Part shown: in pieces, positions 42,901 through 54,900 of the stretch | How positions within the stretch are numbered: position 1 is the first letter of the stretch | Layout: the number at the start of each line of letters is the position of its first letter | Assembly (NCBI GenBank): GCA_026874595.1 | Contig: CM049318.1 | Location: 55,199,250 to 55,263,249 of the forward strand | DNA length: 64,000 bases | Source of the DNA: Sipunculus nudus | Lineage: Eukaryota; Annelida; Sipuncula; Golfingiida; Sipunculidae | Direction of reading: 5' to 3' | Program-made: the position numbers and the translations under genes | Notes under the pieces: model-generated | Told to the model about the DNA's origin: nothing | The model's input: only the letters and a program-made list of their open reading frames with translations | Databases searched by the model: none

Positions 42901-45900
42901 GGTGGCGCCCCTGGTGGGCTTGAGAAACCAGCGGATGATGACTCTTTGACCTCTGGCGCCCCCTGGCTGCTGGTGGCCTGTAACTTCTGTTGACTGCCTG
43001 CACCTTTCTCTTGGTTGCTGATTTTGCGCCCTGGTAATAAAAATATTAAATGAAGTGATATGATATTTACAATGTAATGATCCAAAAACATCCAGTATGT
43101 TTTGCCATTTAAAGGAAAATCAGCATTCCAAAGAGAAAACATACTTTCTTACTAATAAGGCCAAAAAAAAGGGTATGGTTCTCAGGCACTTTTTTTCAGA
43201 AACCAGTGCAAGCAGGCTATATTTTATTTTTTACCTTTTTTTGTATGTTTCAATAAAAATTTCATTTGATCAGGGCAAAACAAGAAAAGAACAGAATTTT
43301 TTTGCTAAACACGTACAGGTAAAAGCAGTACATTACAAAGGAAATGTTATCAAAATTGTATGATTTTATCTTCTTGAAAGATGAATTTTTTTTTGGCTTA
43401 GGGTAACTTTTCAAAGCACAAGATACAAAATTATTATACCAGTAGAGTAATAAAAGATCAAATGCACATGAAGCACTGGAGAATCGGAAGACAATAGTAA
43501 CGATAATGATATAACTTTTTTTTTATTTATTCTTTATCTGTGATTTTTGGGAAACAGTACAAGTGCACAAAAAATTGACGAAGACATAACCTGTCCTGAG
43601 TCATAGCATTTAATTTGTTAAAGAAAACTGTATTCTCACGATTGCCTTTATGCTAATTCATTCAGAAGGCATGACTCAAACAATCTATAACTGAGATTCA
43701 TGCAAATATACCATAACTCACTTTTGACCTTTATTGTGTAACAGAGATGATTGGCATTTTTATTTGGTAAATGAAAAGAGCACATGTTTTAAACTATGGA
43801 TTACAGACTCATCATTATTTATCAATGGAGTTCTGTTATACATACTTCTGTCACTTTCTCCCTTCTTCTTTGATTTGGCCTTGACCTTTGACCTTGGTGA
43901 GAGGAGGAGGATGCCCTCCATGACCCTGGCAAGGTCATATAGACTGAAGACATAGTGAGCATGTGCTGGGGTTGGCTTCAGCTTCTCTCTCACCATTGTG
44001 TATAACTCTATGGTCCCCTGAATGATGGCCTGTTCAAGATAGGAAACAATCAGCACAGCTGAACAAATATATTATATACAAACATTATTTTGAGGCTTTA
44101 ATCAATAAGGCCAGACTTTTTTAATTTTTCGGTTTACAAACCCGCCGACCTCCGATTTCCTCATTTCAGAAAAAAAATAAAATTTGCATTTTGACTTTTT
44201 TTCCTTTTATATTACGTCCCCGAATCCAGCACGGTTGTTGACAAATGAATTGTTTTGTGACCATGTGTATTAGATCACCTCAAACGTTAGAACTCTTATG
44301 ATTGGCTAATAAGGTCACTTTCTTAATGACAGATGGAGGGTTTAAGTCAATCAAAATAGGGTACCCTTTGGCCATAAATGCATTTGATTGGCCATCAAGT
44401 AGTCAAAAGATTCAGCAGGGAAATTGAGAATTCTTGGAGAGTTTTCAAAGTTCGTTTTCTGCACTACAAACCAGTGTTTAGGTCATATTTGTTAAACATA
44501 TTTGTTATAGATAGATGTGAATTAGAAAAGAAAATTAGTTTGGTTGCATAGCGGCTTTACCAGCTTGCCACTGTTAATAACTTGCTGGATATACACACAA
44601 ATTTACTTCTTAAGACTAATTATTGCACTCAAAGTCAGACGCTATAAATTACTGCGAATTGGCTAAGTTTCACAAGTTTACTCTTAAAAATATTATAACT
44701 TGTCAAAACTTAAAAATGTTGTCTTGTAACGCTTAAAAGAAAAAATTACTGAACAGATGAAATTATATACTGCATGAGGTCGTCATGTACTCTTTCAAAA
44801 CTCCAGGAATTCTCAGGGTTTCTGCAGTATTTCCGACTATCTGTAGTCTTAGTGGCGCGGTTTTATGTGAAGGGTTGCAGCGCGTCGGCTTTGCGGATAT
44901 TTTTATAGTCAAAACAAAAGCAAGCTAAAATGAAAGCCATTTAAAATGCAGAAACTTTGAAAGGATTCATTTAATTGTTCCAAACGGATGTGATGGAAGC
45001 TTTGATGTGTATGGACGACGAAAAGCAATTCCGGACTGACAGTGGCCAAGTGACGGCATATTAAAATGAGTACAGTAGGTACTGTCACGGCCATGGTAGG
45101 AAATGCAGAAGAATAAATAGATTATTAATACTTTTTAAAATTTTAAAATAGTTGAATAATTCAATGTGATCTCCAATGGAAACCTCACTTTATTAGCAGT
45201 TGTTGTATATTCAAAGGACTGTCAAACATGCGCAACACCAAAAAGGAAAGGTCATGGTCATGAATCAAACAACTCGCGTTCCATGTTGTTGACATTTTAT
45301 AAACAATAGGCAAATAGCTGCAAGTCGCATATTGTCATTGTTATTGTCAATCACGACTGAAAAATAAAAACAGCAGTCTATCAAGCTAGCAGTGAATATT
45401 TAGTTTTCTCCTTGCATGTCTGACAAAAAATATATATTTGTATAAGTGTTTGACTGGTCTTTAATTTGTAAAACTTTATAAAATAGGCAGTTCACTTGGC
45501 AGGGACAGTGACTGAATTTTTATTTCAGGTGTGTATGAAATCATAAGTTTTACTGTTTAAACTTTTATTTGTTATTAATTTACCTTCAATGACATTTGAA
45601 TGGCTTGAAATAACATGGCACACGCAAGATTCATGTGGAAAACTCAAGAGGAATGGATGATGATAACATTTTAATTTTTATATATTATTTTATATATTTT
45701 ATACAGGTTTATATAGAGCCATTTAAATATGAATTTTATAACCCAACTGTACAATACAGGATTCAGGAACACCAGTATCCAGGTTTGTTCCAATTTTTTT
45801 TTTTCCCTACCTCCTACCTATCACTTTTGTCAATCATGTTCGTAAACCAAAGAATTAAAAAAGTCTGGCCTAACTGCAAATTTCATGCACTAACAATAGT

Positions 45901-48900
45901 TAAAAAAGACTAATTACATAAATATTTAACAGTGGTTAATCTCTCTGTGGGCAAACAGGGCCCAGCAAGAACACTATATATGTGACAGCTAAGTCTCTGT
46001 AGTACTAGGAGAAAGCCTTGGAACATTCTGCCACATCATTCCAGTTGATAACTATGGCAACATGAGAGGCCCCCTGTGCAAATTGAGCCAAGAGTTCACA
46101 GTATGCAGAGCACTGCCAGAGTGGGCATCCTAGAGGGAATTTATGCAGAGACTTGGTATTAGTTTCATTTACATTTCTTCTTGCTGTCAAAAGCTTAATA
46201 AGACCCATGTGCATGTGTAAGCCTATATGCATGAAAATTTGCTCATATGACAGTTTAACTGTGTAAAACCCCCCCATTCCCTCCCTGTGAATGGTGGTTT
46301 TGTTAGTAAACTGTTGTGAGCTTTTCTGTATTAATGAGAATTTTCTCTGTTAAAGTTTATACGCCAGAGTAAGCCAACCGAAAATTTTCCCTTATTGGGC
46401 CTATTATCGTCCATCCCGCCTCTTTCCCGTGTATCTAGGTCACACTTCCGTTACCCATAATCACATTTTCGAAGGCGTAAGGAAGAGGACTGGGAGGGAG
46501 CGATGTTTGTAATACAGAAAAGCTCACAACAGTTTACTAACAAAACCACCATTCACAGGGAGGGAATGGGGGGGTTTTATTACGTAAACATAATTGTGAG
46601 CTGTTTCTGTATTAATGAGAAAAAAACAGACATGCCTTGGGGAGGGGGCACCTACCTGTAACGCTGGAACGAGGAATCTCAGTGCGGTGATGGAGCAGCA
46701 GTCGACGTCGGTGGCGGGACCGACGGAGAGGAAGAAGAAGGCCTGGAAAATTGTAGGACCTCACCCGACGCGATCACAGGGCCCATGGAGTAGAGGCCCG
46801 AAGCCTGGAGCTGAACATCTTTCAGATAGAAGCGTGTGAACGGAGATGGGGATATCCAGTATCCCATCCTGACCAACTGATTAGGTGAGATCCCGGAGAA
46901 ATGGGCCAAGGAAGTTGAAATAGCTCGAATGTCAAGGGCCTTGAAGTGAAGATGGTCTAATGTGGAATGAGAAGCTGATTCATATGCGGCGACGATAGTA
47001 GCGTTGAGTCACGCACTAATGGTGAAAGGGCTAATCACCTAATTAGAAGATGTGACTTTTGTAGAATTAAACAACTTCTTGCGCCCCCCCCCCCTCCCCC
47101 CCCGTAAAGAATGAGTGGCGTGTAGATAATAACGCAACGTACGAAATGGGCAATTGGTATCCCCATTACGGTACGGACCGTTAGGGAGGGCCGGAACGTG
47201 CCAAGCAGATGGAGGGTCATCGAATTTTAATTTTTTCCCAGAAAATCCGGAGGAAAAAGTAGGGTGGCCGACGAACCGGCGGCCGCAATTTGCGTGAATT
47301 ACGAATCAGCCACGAGGGCAGGAAGCACAGAACGGCGATCGGCCGAGGCAAGAGCGAGGAGGAAAACCGTTTTCCGAGATAAAGGTAGAAGATGGGCCGA
47401 ACGCAACGGCTCATAAGGGGTTTCCCGGAGGGGACGTAAGACGACGTCCAGGCGCCAGGAAGGCGCAACATACCGAGGACGAGACGCACGGGCATGAACC
47501 CCCTTGAGAAAGTCTGACACCAACGGGTGATGAAGGACACAATCGTGACCCAGCGGACGTAGCACCGACAGTAGGGCGGCACCAGAGCCACGCAGAGAGG
47601 GATAGGATAAATGTGTATCCTGCAGTACGAACACGAAAAACCAAACCAGCCGCAAGCGACGGCTGTAAGGGGAGATTCCCCGGGAAGACGTCCACTCCGT
47701 GAAGAGACGCCAACGGGAGTCATAGATGCGGTCCGGAGAACGGCACCGGGGAGCCGAGGCAAGGAGATGCAGCCGGACTTGAAATGCCCTGAGCCTTGAG
47801 GTGTCCGAGGAGAGCAGCATGCACATAGAGGGCACGACCGAAATGGGCGACGCGCTCGAGGTGAACGACGGGAGCGCGAGGCGGAGCGGTAGTAGAAGCG
47901 GGGGCGAGAGAGAAGCGAGCGCCACAGAGGAAACCAGGGAGCCGCAGGTTGAACGGGAGTATGAGAAAAAGGGTAGTCCGGTCCGCGCGGGACAAGCGGA
48001 AAGGACCCGGCGGATGAGATGAGGCGCCGGAATGTAAAGAGAACCGGTGAGACCACCCGGACGGTGGCGTGTCGGGGAGACGGCCGCGAGGGTGACGTAG
48101 ACGCGGCACGGAAGGTACGAGCACGGGGGGGGGGGGGGGCGGAAAATCGAACAGATCGAATTCCGGCCGCCCCAGGCGAGCGAAAACACTCCGAACAACC
48201 GGGAGCGGAAGGAGCGGCGGGGAAGGAGGAGACCCCGGACGACGGGAAAGTGCGGCCGCGAGGATGGTCGACACGCCCGAAAGATGGGATGCACGAACCA
48301 AAGGTAAGTCACCGGCAGGAGCAAGGGAGAGCGAGTACCGCCCTGCCTGTTGATATATGCCACCATCGTGGTATTGTCAGTCCGGACGAGAATGTGACGT
48401 TCGGTCAAGCGGGGAGACCAGAGGGAGATTGCGCGACGGACGGCATGCAGTTCGAGGATATTGATATGGAGCAGACGGTCCAACGGAGACCATATCCCCG
48501 AAGCGCAAAGATCGGCAAGATGGGCCCCTCAACCGAGGAGAGACGCATCGGTATAGATGGTGCAAGTGACATCCATGGAAAAAGGAACGCCGCGCAGGAG
48601 AAAGGAAAGGTCCATCCAGGGACGAAGGGACCGCCAGGTGAGCCGAAACGGAGTACAAACCGAGGTTAAACGGAGAAGGCCGTGACGGTGCAGGATAGAC
48701 TGAATCAGACGGAGGTACAGGCGGCCGAACGGGATAAGGACGCGGCCCAGTTGAGAGCACCGTGGAGAGAAGCCGCAGGGCGCGAGTCTACATGGCGCCG
48801 CGTGAGAAAAGAACGAATATGCCGGCGGAGCTTGAGAACAAGAGCGCGCGGGAGCGACGCCGTGCCGGACACAAAATCGAGTGGGACACCCAGAATTTGG

Positions 48901-51900
48901 AAGGACTGGGTGGGAGGGAGAAGAGATATCTCCTCATTTACCAGAAAGCCAAGGTCCCGAAGTAAGATGAGAACCCGGGAGCGATGCGACAGGAAGAGGG
49001 AGCGATCGGCCGCATGGACCAGCCATCGTCCAGATAAGGGAGCACAGAAATGCCTGGTGAACGGAGATAACTCGTAACCATGTGAACCAACATGGAAAAA
49101 ATCCAGGGGGCCACGTTGATCCCGAATGGATGGACCCGGAATGGAAACGTTAAATTAGGCATCCATAAGGTCTAAACGTGAACGCCTAAGCCATCCGCCG
49201 AACAATGAGGAGGACAGCATGGAGAATGAACATCCGAAACGGGGGCGGACGGATGAACGAATTGAGGCGCTACAGGTCTATGATTGGGCGCCAACGGCCG
49301 TGCGGGTAGGGAACAAGAAAAGGCGAGAGTGAAACCCCACGGTGGATGGGGAAACCTCGAAGAGCCCGTTTGTCCAACATAGATTGAAGGGCCTCCGCCA
49401 AGCGAGGCGTTAAGCCGGATTGGACGGAGGCGGAGCGTGCTAAACGTTAGACGGAACCCGAATTGGAGGGCGCTGAGAATTAACCGCTGGGAGGTGAAAA
49501 CCCGCCCACGCGGGAAATGGGCGCGGAGCCGAGCGCCGACCGTAGCTAGAGAGTCATTTCGGGGTCGAACCTCGTTTGGAGGAGCGACCACGAAAAGGCG
49601 GAGAACAGCTGGAACGGCCTGAAGGACGTGAAGAGGTAGCAGATGCGCGACGCGGCTGAGCGGAAGCCGCAGCTGGAGGCCGAAGGCGGGGAATGCGGAA
49701 GGATGGCCGAGGCGCAAGAGAGGCCGAGCAGAGGCGTGCCTGACGATCCGAGCGCGCCAAGGCATGATCAAAGAGAGGCCGTAATTGGCCGCCAAACAGC
49801 AGGGAACTGGTAAAGGCGGAGAAGAAAGCTCGGTTAACTCCGCCTGAGAAGCTCCGGCGGAAAGTGCTTAATGACTGAATGCAAGCCGGGCGGCGTAACA
49901 AGAGGCAATTTTCAACCAAGCGCCAACGACCTGATTGAACTCAGCGCCAGTATGGGCAGAAGCCTGCCATATGGCGTTGAGAGTGAGCGTGTCCGGAGAA
50001 ACGGCGAGCAAGCTAGTGACAGCCTGCAAGTCGTTAACCACACCGGCCGCTTGCCGGCCAAGCCCCTTCAGATCCGACAGGTGACGATCGGAAAACGGGA
50101 CAGAGGATGGAAATTAAGACTTACCGTTCGCAAACGGCTGTTCCAGGCCAGACACGAGGCGCAGCGGAGCAGACTGAACATCCGGGAGCTCAGGAGAAGG
50201 GAGCAAGCGAACGAACAGGTAGCCCGGTAGCCCGGTACCCACGGGAATTCCCGAGGGTACCGGGGGACCAAGGTGTATCCGAACCCGGCAGAAGCGGGGC
50301 CCCAGTAGAGCGAGACCCAGAGACCACCGCGGGGCGCGCACGGAAGAGATCCCCCGTGTGTACTGTAATTCCAGACACACGGCGGGCGCTGCTGAGGGCG
50401 ATTGAAGGGGCCAGGATTCAATTAAGAACCGGCTGCCGACGCCGAGGAAGACCGAGGTTGTACCTACGGAACTGCGGACCACTAGGGTTAGCCTCCTGTG
50501 TGGAGGTAGCCTCTAGGTCCATAAGTGCAGATTAGCGCGGACGCCAAGCCTGGCGGCGCAGCGCGATCGCCGACCACTGGTCTTGTGCCAGGGCGGGATC
50601 GGCTGACTGAGCAGATTTGCGCGGACGCCAAGCCTGGCGGCACAGCGCGATCGCCGACCACTGGGCTGGTGCCAGGGCGGGATCAGCTGACTGAGCAGTC
50701 GGGGACCCTGGAGAACCCCGTGTAGGGGGAGCCAGAGAGACCTGCTGAGCCGGAGCCACGGGAGGCTGGAAACAGGAAGCCAGGGAACGAGCAGCAGCAG
50801 GACCAACCGGGAAGGCACAGGAACCGAAGCCGCAGGCCGCACAGCAGACGGTAACTGAAAAAAAGAGCCGGCTGGCCGGTAAGTAACGATGGCATACGGA
50901 GGAACCGGAGGCGAGGCCGGCAGCCCCGAATGGAGGCAGTAGGGACCAACGCACTTACCTGCACACCAGGAAGGTCCGGTCGATCCAGCGGGATGGCTCC
51001 AGCCGGCCCCGGGGATAAAGAAGGAATCCGGCGAGGAGTCGGCGACGAGAACGGCCGGGGAGAAAGGACCGGGGCGCCGGCGAGGGCGCCGGGCGGACAG
51101 AATCGGGTCTAGACGAATCGTCGAGATCCGACATAAGTGATTAACAAACCCGGGACAATAATGTAATATGGAATAGGCAGATGTGCTGGCAGAACGGGAG
51201 GCCGCGGGAACGGGGAAAGAATTCCGTTTCTGTGAATGAGAATTCAACGATTTAACCGTCTAAACCACTGGAGAGGTGACAGGACCGGCGGGAACGGACG
51301 GTGAACGCAGCACGGCCGTGGTGCGGTCAACCAGAGTAGGCCCCCCCCCACCCCCTCGGAGAGAACCACGGGGCCAGACAATGGAATACAGGAGGGGAAC
51401 CCCCAATTACCGGGGAATGAGCCCAATCCTGGAAAGGGCCCACGGGTCAGACGTCCAAGTCTGGCAGTGTAAACAAGGATCAGCCGGAACACGGCAGGAG
51501 TCATTGTTGGATCGGCAACGAAAACAAGGGGGGGTGGGAGTCCCAACCGGGATTAAGAACCACAAGAGCCACAAGTGGGGTTCTCCATGGCGGGCAAGGG
51601 AAAAAAAGACAACTTACAGTTCAGTTGGCAAACTCATTAGTACAAACCCAACAGTGGACGAATCTCGCAGAGCGGGATCACACGTCCATCATGGCGTACG
51701 CCAGAAGAAAATGTGTTTATGGGTAACGGAAGTGTGACCTAGATACACGGGAACGAGGCGGGATGGACGATAATAGGCCCAATAAGGGAAAATTTTCGGT
51801 TGGCTTACTCTGGCGTATAAACTTTAACAGAGAAAATTCTCATTAATACAGAAACAGCTCACAATTATGTTTACGTAATAAAACCAAAGTGTATGTCAGT

Positions 51901-54900
51901 GTATATGCATATGTGTGAAAAAATCACCAAAGGAGTGATTTTCATGCACAGAGTCTGTGTGAAAAGAGGGATTCTTGGCAAAATGACATCAGTCCATTTT
52001 TTTCTTCTTCATGGTCTGCTAGATTCACTATGCTATTAAATATGCATGCATGCCAACATGGGTTCAAAGAACTTTTATGTATTTATGCATATAGAAGCAA
52101 GCAAGTTTTAAGCTTTACTATTTATAAATGTTTATACATGTTGTTTACCTTAGGACACAACATACTGTACATAGAAATAAAACCCAGTAAACCAGATATG
52201 ATGTGCTAACAGTGGTTGCATTATAAGTGACAGAGACATTTATCAAGACATAATGACCTTCGTGAATTCTACGTGATGCTCCACTGTGTTATTGGGGAAC
52301 TCCTCCAGCCACGAGAGGACGGACTTGGAGTATATGTTCTCCAGCTGCTGGCCACCAGGGGTCACCAGGTGCAACACCGTGAATAACCGGGTCATCCGAG
52401 TGTTGAGTGGGTGGCAGGCCACACCTGCTCCAACTCCTGGAATATCGAACACATAGATATACACACACGTTCATATCAGCTGGACAAGTACAAATATAAA
52501 TGGTCCTGGTTCAACAAGATAACTCAAATAAAAACTGTGTGACCAATATTGGCTAATGCTATGCTAATAAATCTACTAATGAGTCTCCATAAATGGCTAT
52601 ATTCTTTTATCTTGTTGCCAAACTGGATAAACAGTAAAAAAAAAACACAATTAACAACATAACTGCTTATTGGGCAAAAAGGCAGATTGCCTTTTCTGTA
52701 ACAGTAATTCTTTTATGTAGATGAAGAAGGTTTTAAATTTTGAGGCTGGCCAATACATTTCTGGAGATGTTGTATGGAGAAACAAACATGACAGCAGGCA
52801 AAATTTTGGCAAATTTGGTCAAATCCATATAAAAAGGAGCATTTCAATGTTACAGATCCCATTTCAAATTATAGTTTTTTATGGGCCTACAACCCATCCT
52901 CCTCCAAAATTTCATTTTTATTCAGGATAAATTACAGAGATATTGCTTGAACAAGCAAACACACATACCATACTGATCATATAAACATATGCCATCTTCC
53001 TTGGTGAAGGAAAAAAAAAAAGAGTGAAAACTCACCTGGGACACTGGTCAAGGTCGCTGCTGCCAGAAAGTCAGCCCGAGACAGTGACTTGAAGACAAGA
53101 CGGTCTCGATCATATGCACCTTTGTAGGTCAGCACTTGACGGATCAGCTCAGATGTGGCCATACAACCTGTGATGAGGAAGTGTAAATTACAGAAATTTC
53201 CAAGTTAACAATTCCATAACCTACATGTCACACACAGGTCTACCTGCAGTTCGATCTTGATTCAGAGACAATGTCTATAAAAGGAGCCATACCAAAACTT
53301 GTAATAATATATAATACCATATCATGTGTCGATTCCGTGATTATATGAAATCTAGCAGGACCTGCAAAGCACATTTTTGTTTACTTCCTTAAAGTCTGCA
53401 CATACACTCCATTATATTTTACTTCACAGTCTGTAAAACAATTTATTTTCCTGCTGTGGCCAAACATGTATTCTTTCCCACTAAAAGGGTCAGGTATGTC
53501 AGATATGCTGTAATTCAGTGCCTGCTATTTTGACATTCCTACCTGTAGCTGGATCTGAGGCTGCATGACTAAAGTCCTCCAAAAAGAATAGATGTCTGCC
53601 CTTGACCTTGGTAAATGGATGACCTGTGAGTGACCCTGAACTCTGCTGGGTCAGGAAGTCAAGGTGAGAGGTCAGCTTATCTTGTAGCATGGCTGAGGTG
53701 TAGCGCCTTGACAAGGTCACTTTGGAATAAGGATGTTTGGCCTGAACCATGTTCTGGAGAGAGACAGAGAGTATGATATAAATGGCATTTTATTTACCAT
53801 GTAACAGGAAGGTTTATGAGTAGAATTTTTAAATAAACTTTACAGGAAACTGGGATTTTTTATAGTACACCTTTAATTTATTCCTACAGTCTTTTTAACC
53901 TTATGGATCCAGCATGTTTTTTTTAATGGATATCCATTCATAGATTAGTGACCAAAGGTAGCAGATCTGGATATACATTATCTTAAATTCATGGTGTGGC
54001 TTCTGCTAAGTATATGACTTCTATAAGGAATTTTACTGTAATCAAAATGTACAGCCTTACCTCAATCAGAGCAGTCTTGCCTACCCCTGGTGCTCCAACC
54101 AACATGACAGGTTTATTGTGAGAGAGCAAAAGGTCCATCAGGAAGTTATATCTGTCAACCTTTCAAACAATAAAAGCACAATACTGTCAACCTGTCACAC
54201 AGTAAAAGCACAATACAGTCAAATTCAAGAAACAGATAAACACAATACTGTCAATCTAAGAAACTGTTAAAACACAATACTGTGAACCTATCAAACAATT
54301 GAAAATACAACAAAGTGTCAACATGAAAAAAATTAAAAATGCAATACTGTGCACATGTGAAACAACTAAAATACATACAACACTGTCAACCTGAGAAATA
54401 TTTTAACCTGTGCTGCAAAATAACAATGTACATTTCTTTTTTACTCATATACTTGATGCAAATGCAGCAGCTGAGGGATAAGTAATAGATATGACATCTA
54501 TTTGAGGGAAAACATGTTTTATATGATATATAATTCATGCAAATTGGATTTTGTCAACAATTTTATAAATCTGCAACAGTTCAATTTGTAAATACATTGT
54601 TTAAACAACATTTAGCTGCAAGAAAACTGTGAGTAATGATTATATGCTATATGATTTGGGGTAATTAACTGAGTCGGTACTGCAGGTTTTGTCAAAAGAA
54701 ATCAGGTACAAGCCAGAGGCTTTGACAGGGACGTTAATGTTATAGATATGGTATTACTTCCATTTTATAATCTGAGTAATTATTATATGAGAGCTTTCTT
54801 TGACACCCAACTGGACCCTGCAAAAATGCAGCAACAGACAGGGCTCAAATGTCACAGTTGTCTTTCCTCCATGTGAGGACATCAGGATACATACAGTAAC

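Larger units (their letters stand above)
46265..51885 (-). mobile_element. DIRS-type tyrosine-recombinase retrotransposon (degraded coding region, intact terminal architecture)
   Basis: A GC-rich island in AT-rich DNA inside intron 12. On the minus strand the order is terminal repeat, gag-like region, reverse transcriptase, RNase H, tyrosine recombinase, internal complementary region, terminal repeat. Both ends carry an inverted repeat of about 150-180 bp. DIRS elements encode a tyrosine recombinase instead of an integrase and insert without target-site duplication; none is seen. The coding part has a stop and several frame changes, so this copy looks dead. Exact end bases are uncertain by a few positions because of A/T and C/G runs. 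Confidence 0.9.

Noticed and set aside
48019-48669. Long plus-strand open frame of 216 codons in the GC-rich island
   Set aside because: It is antisense to the RNase H and recombinase of the DIRS element and is Arg/Gly-rich, as expected from high GC. No domain seen.
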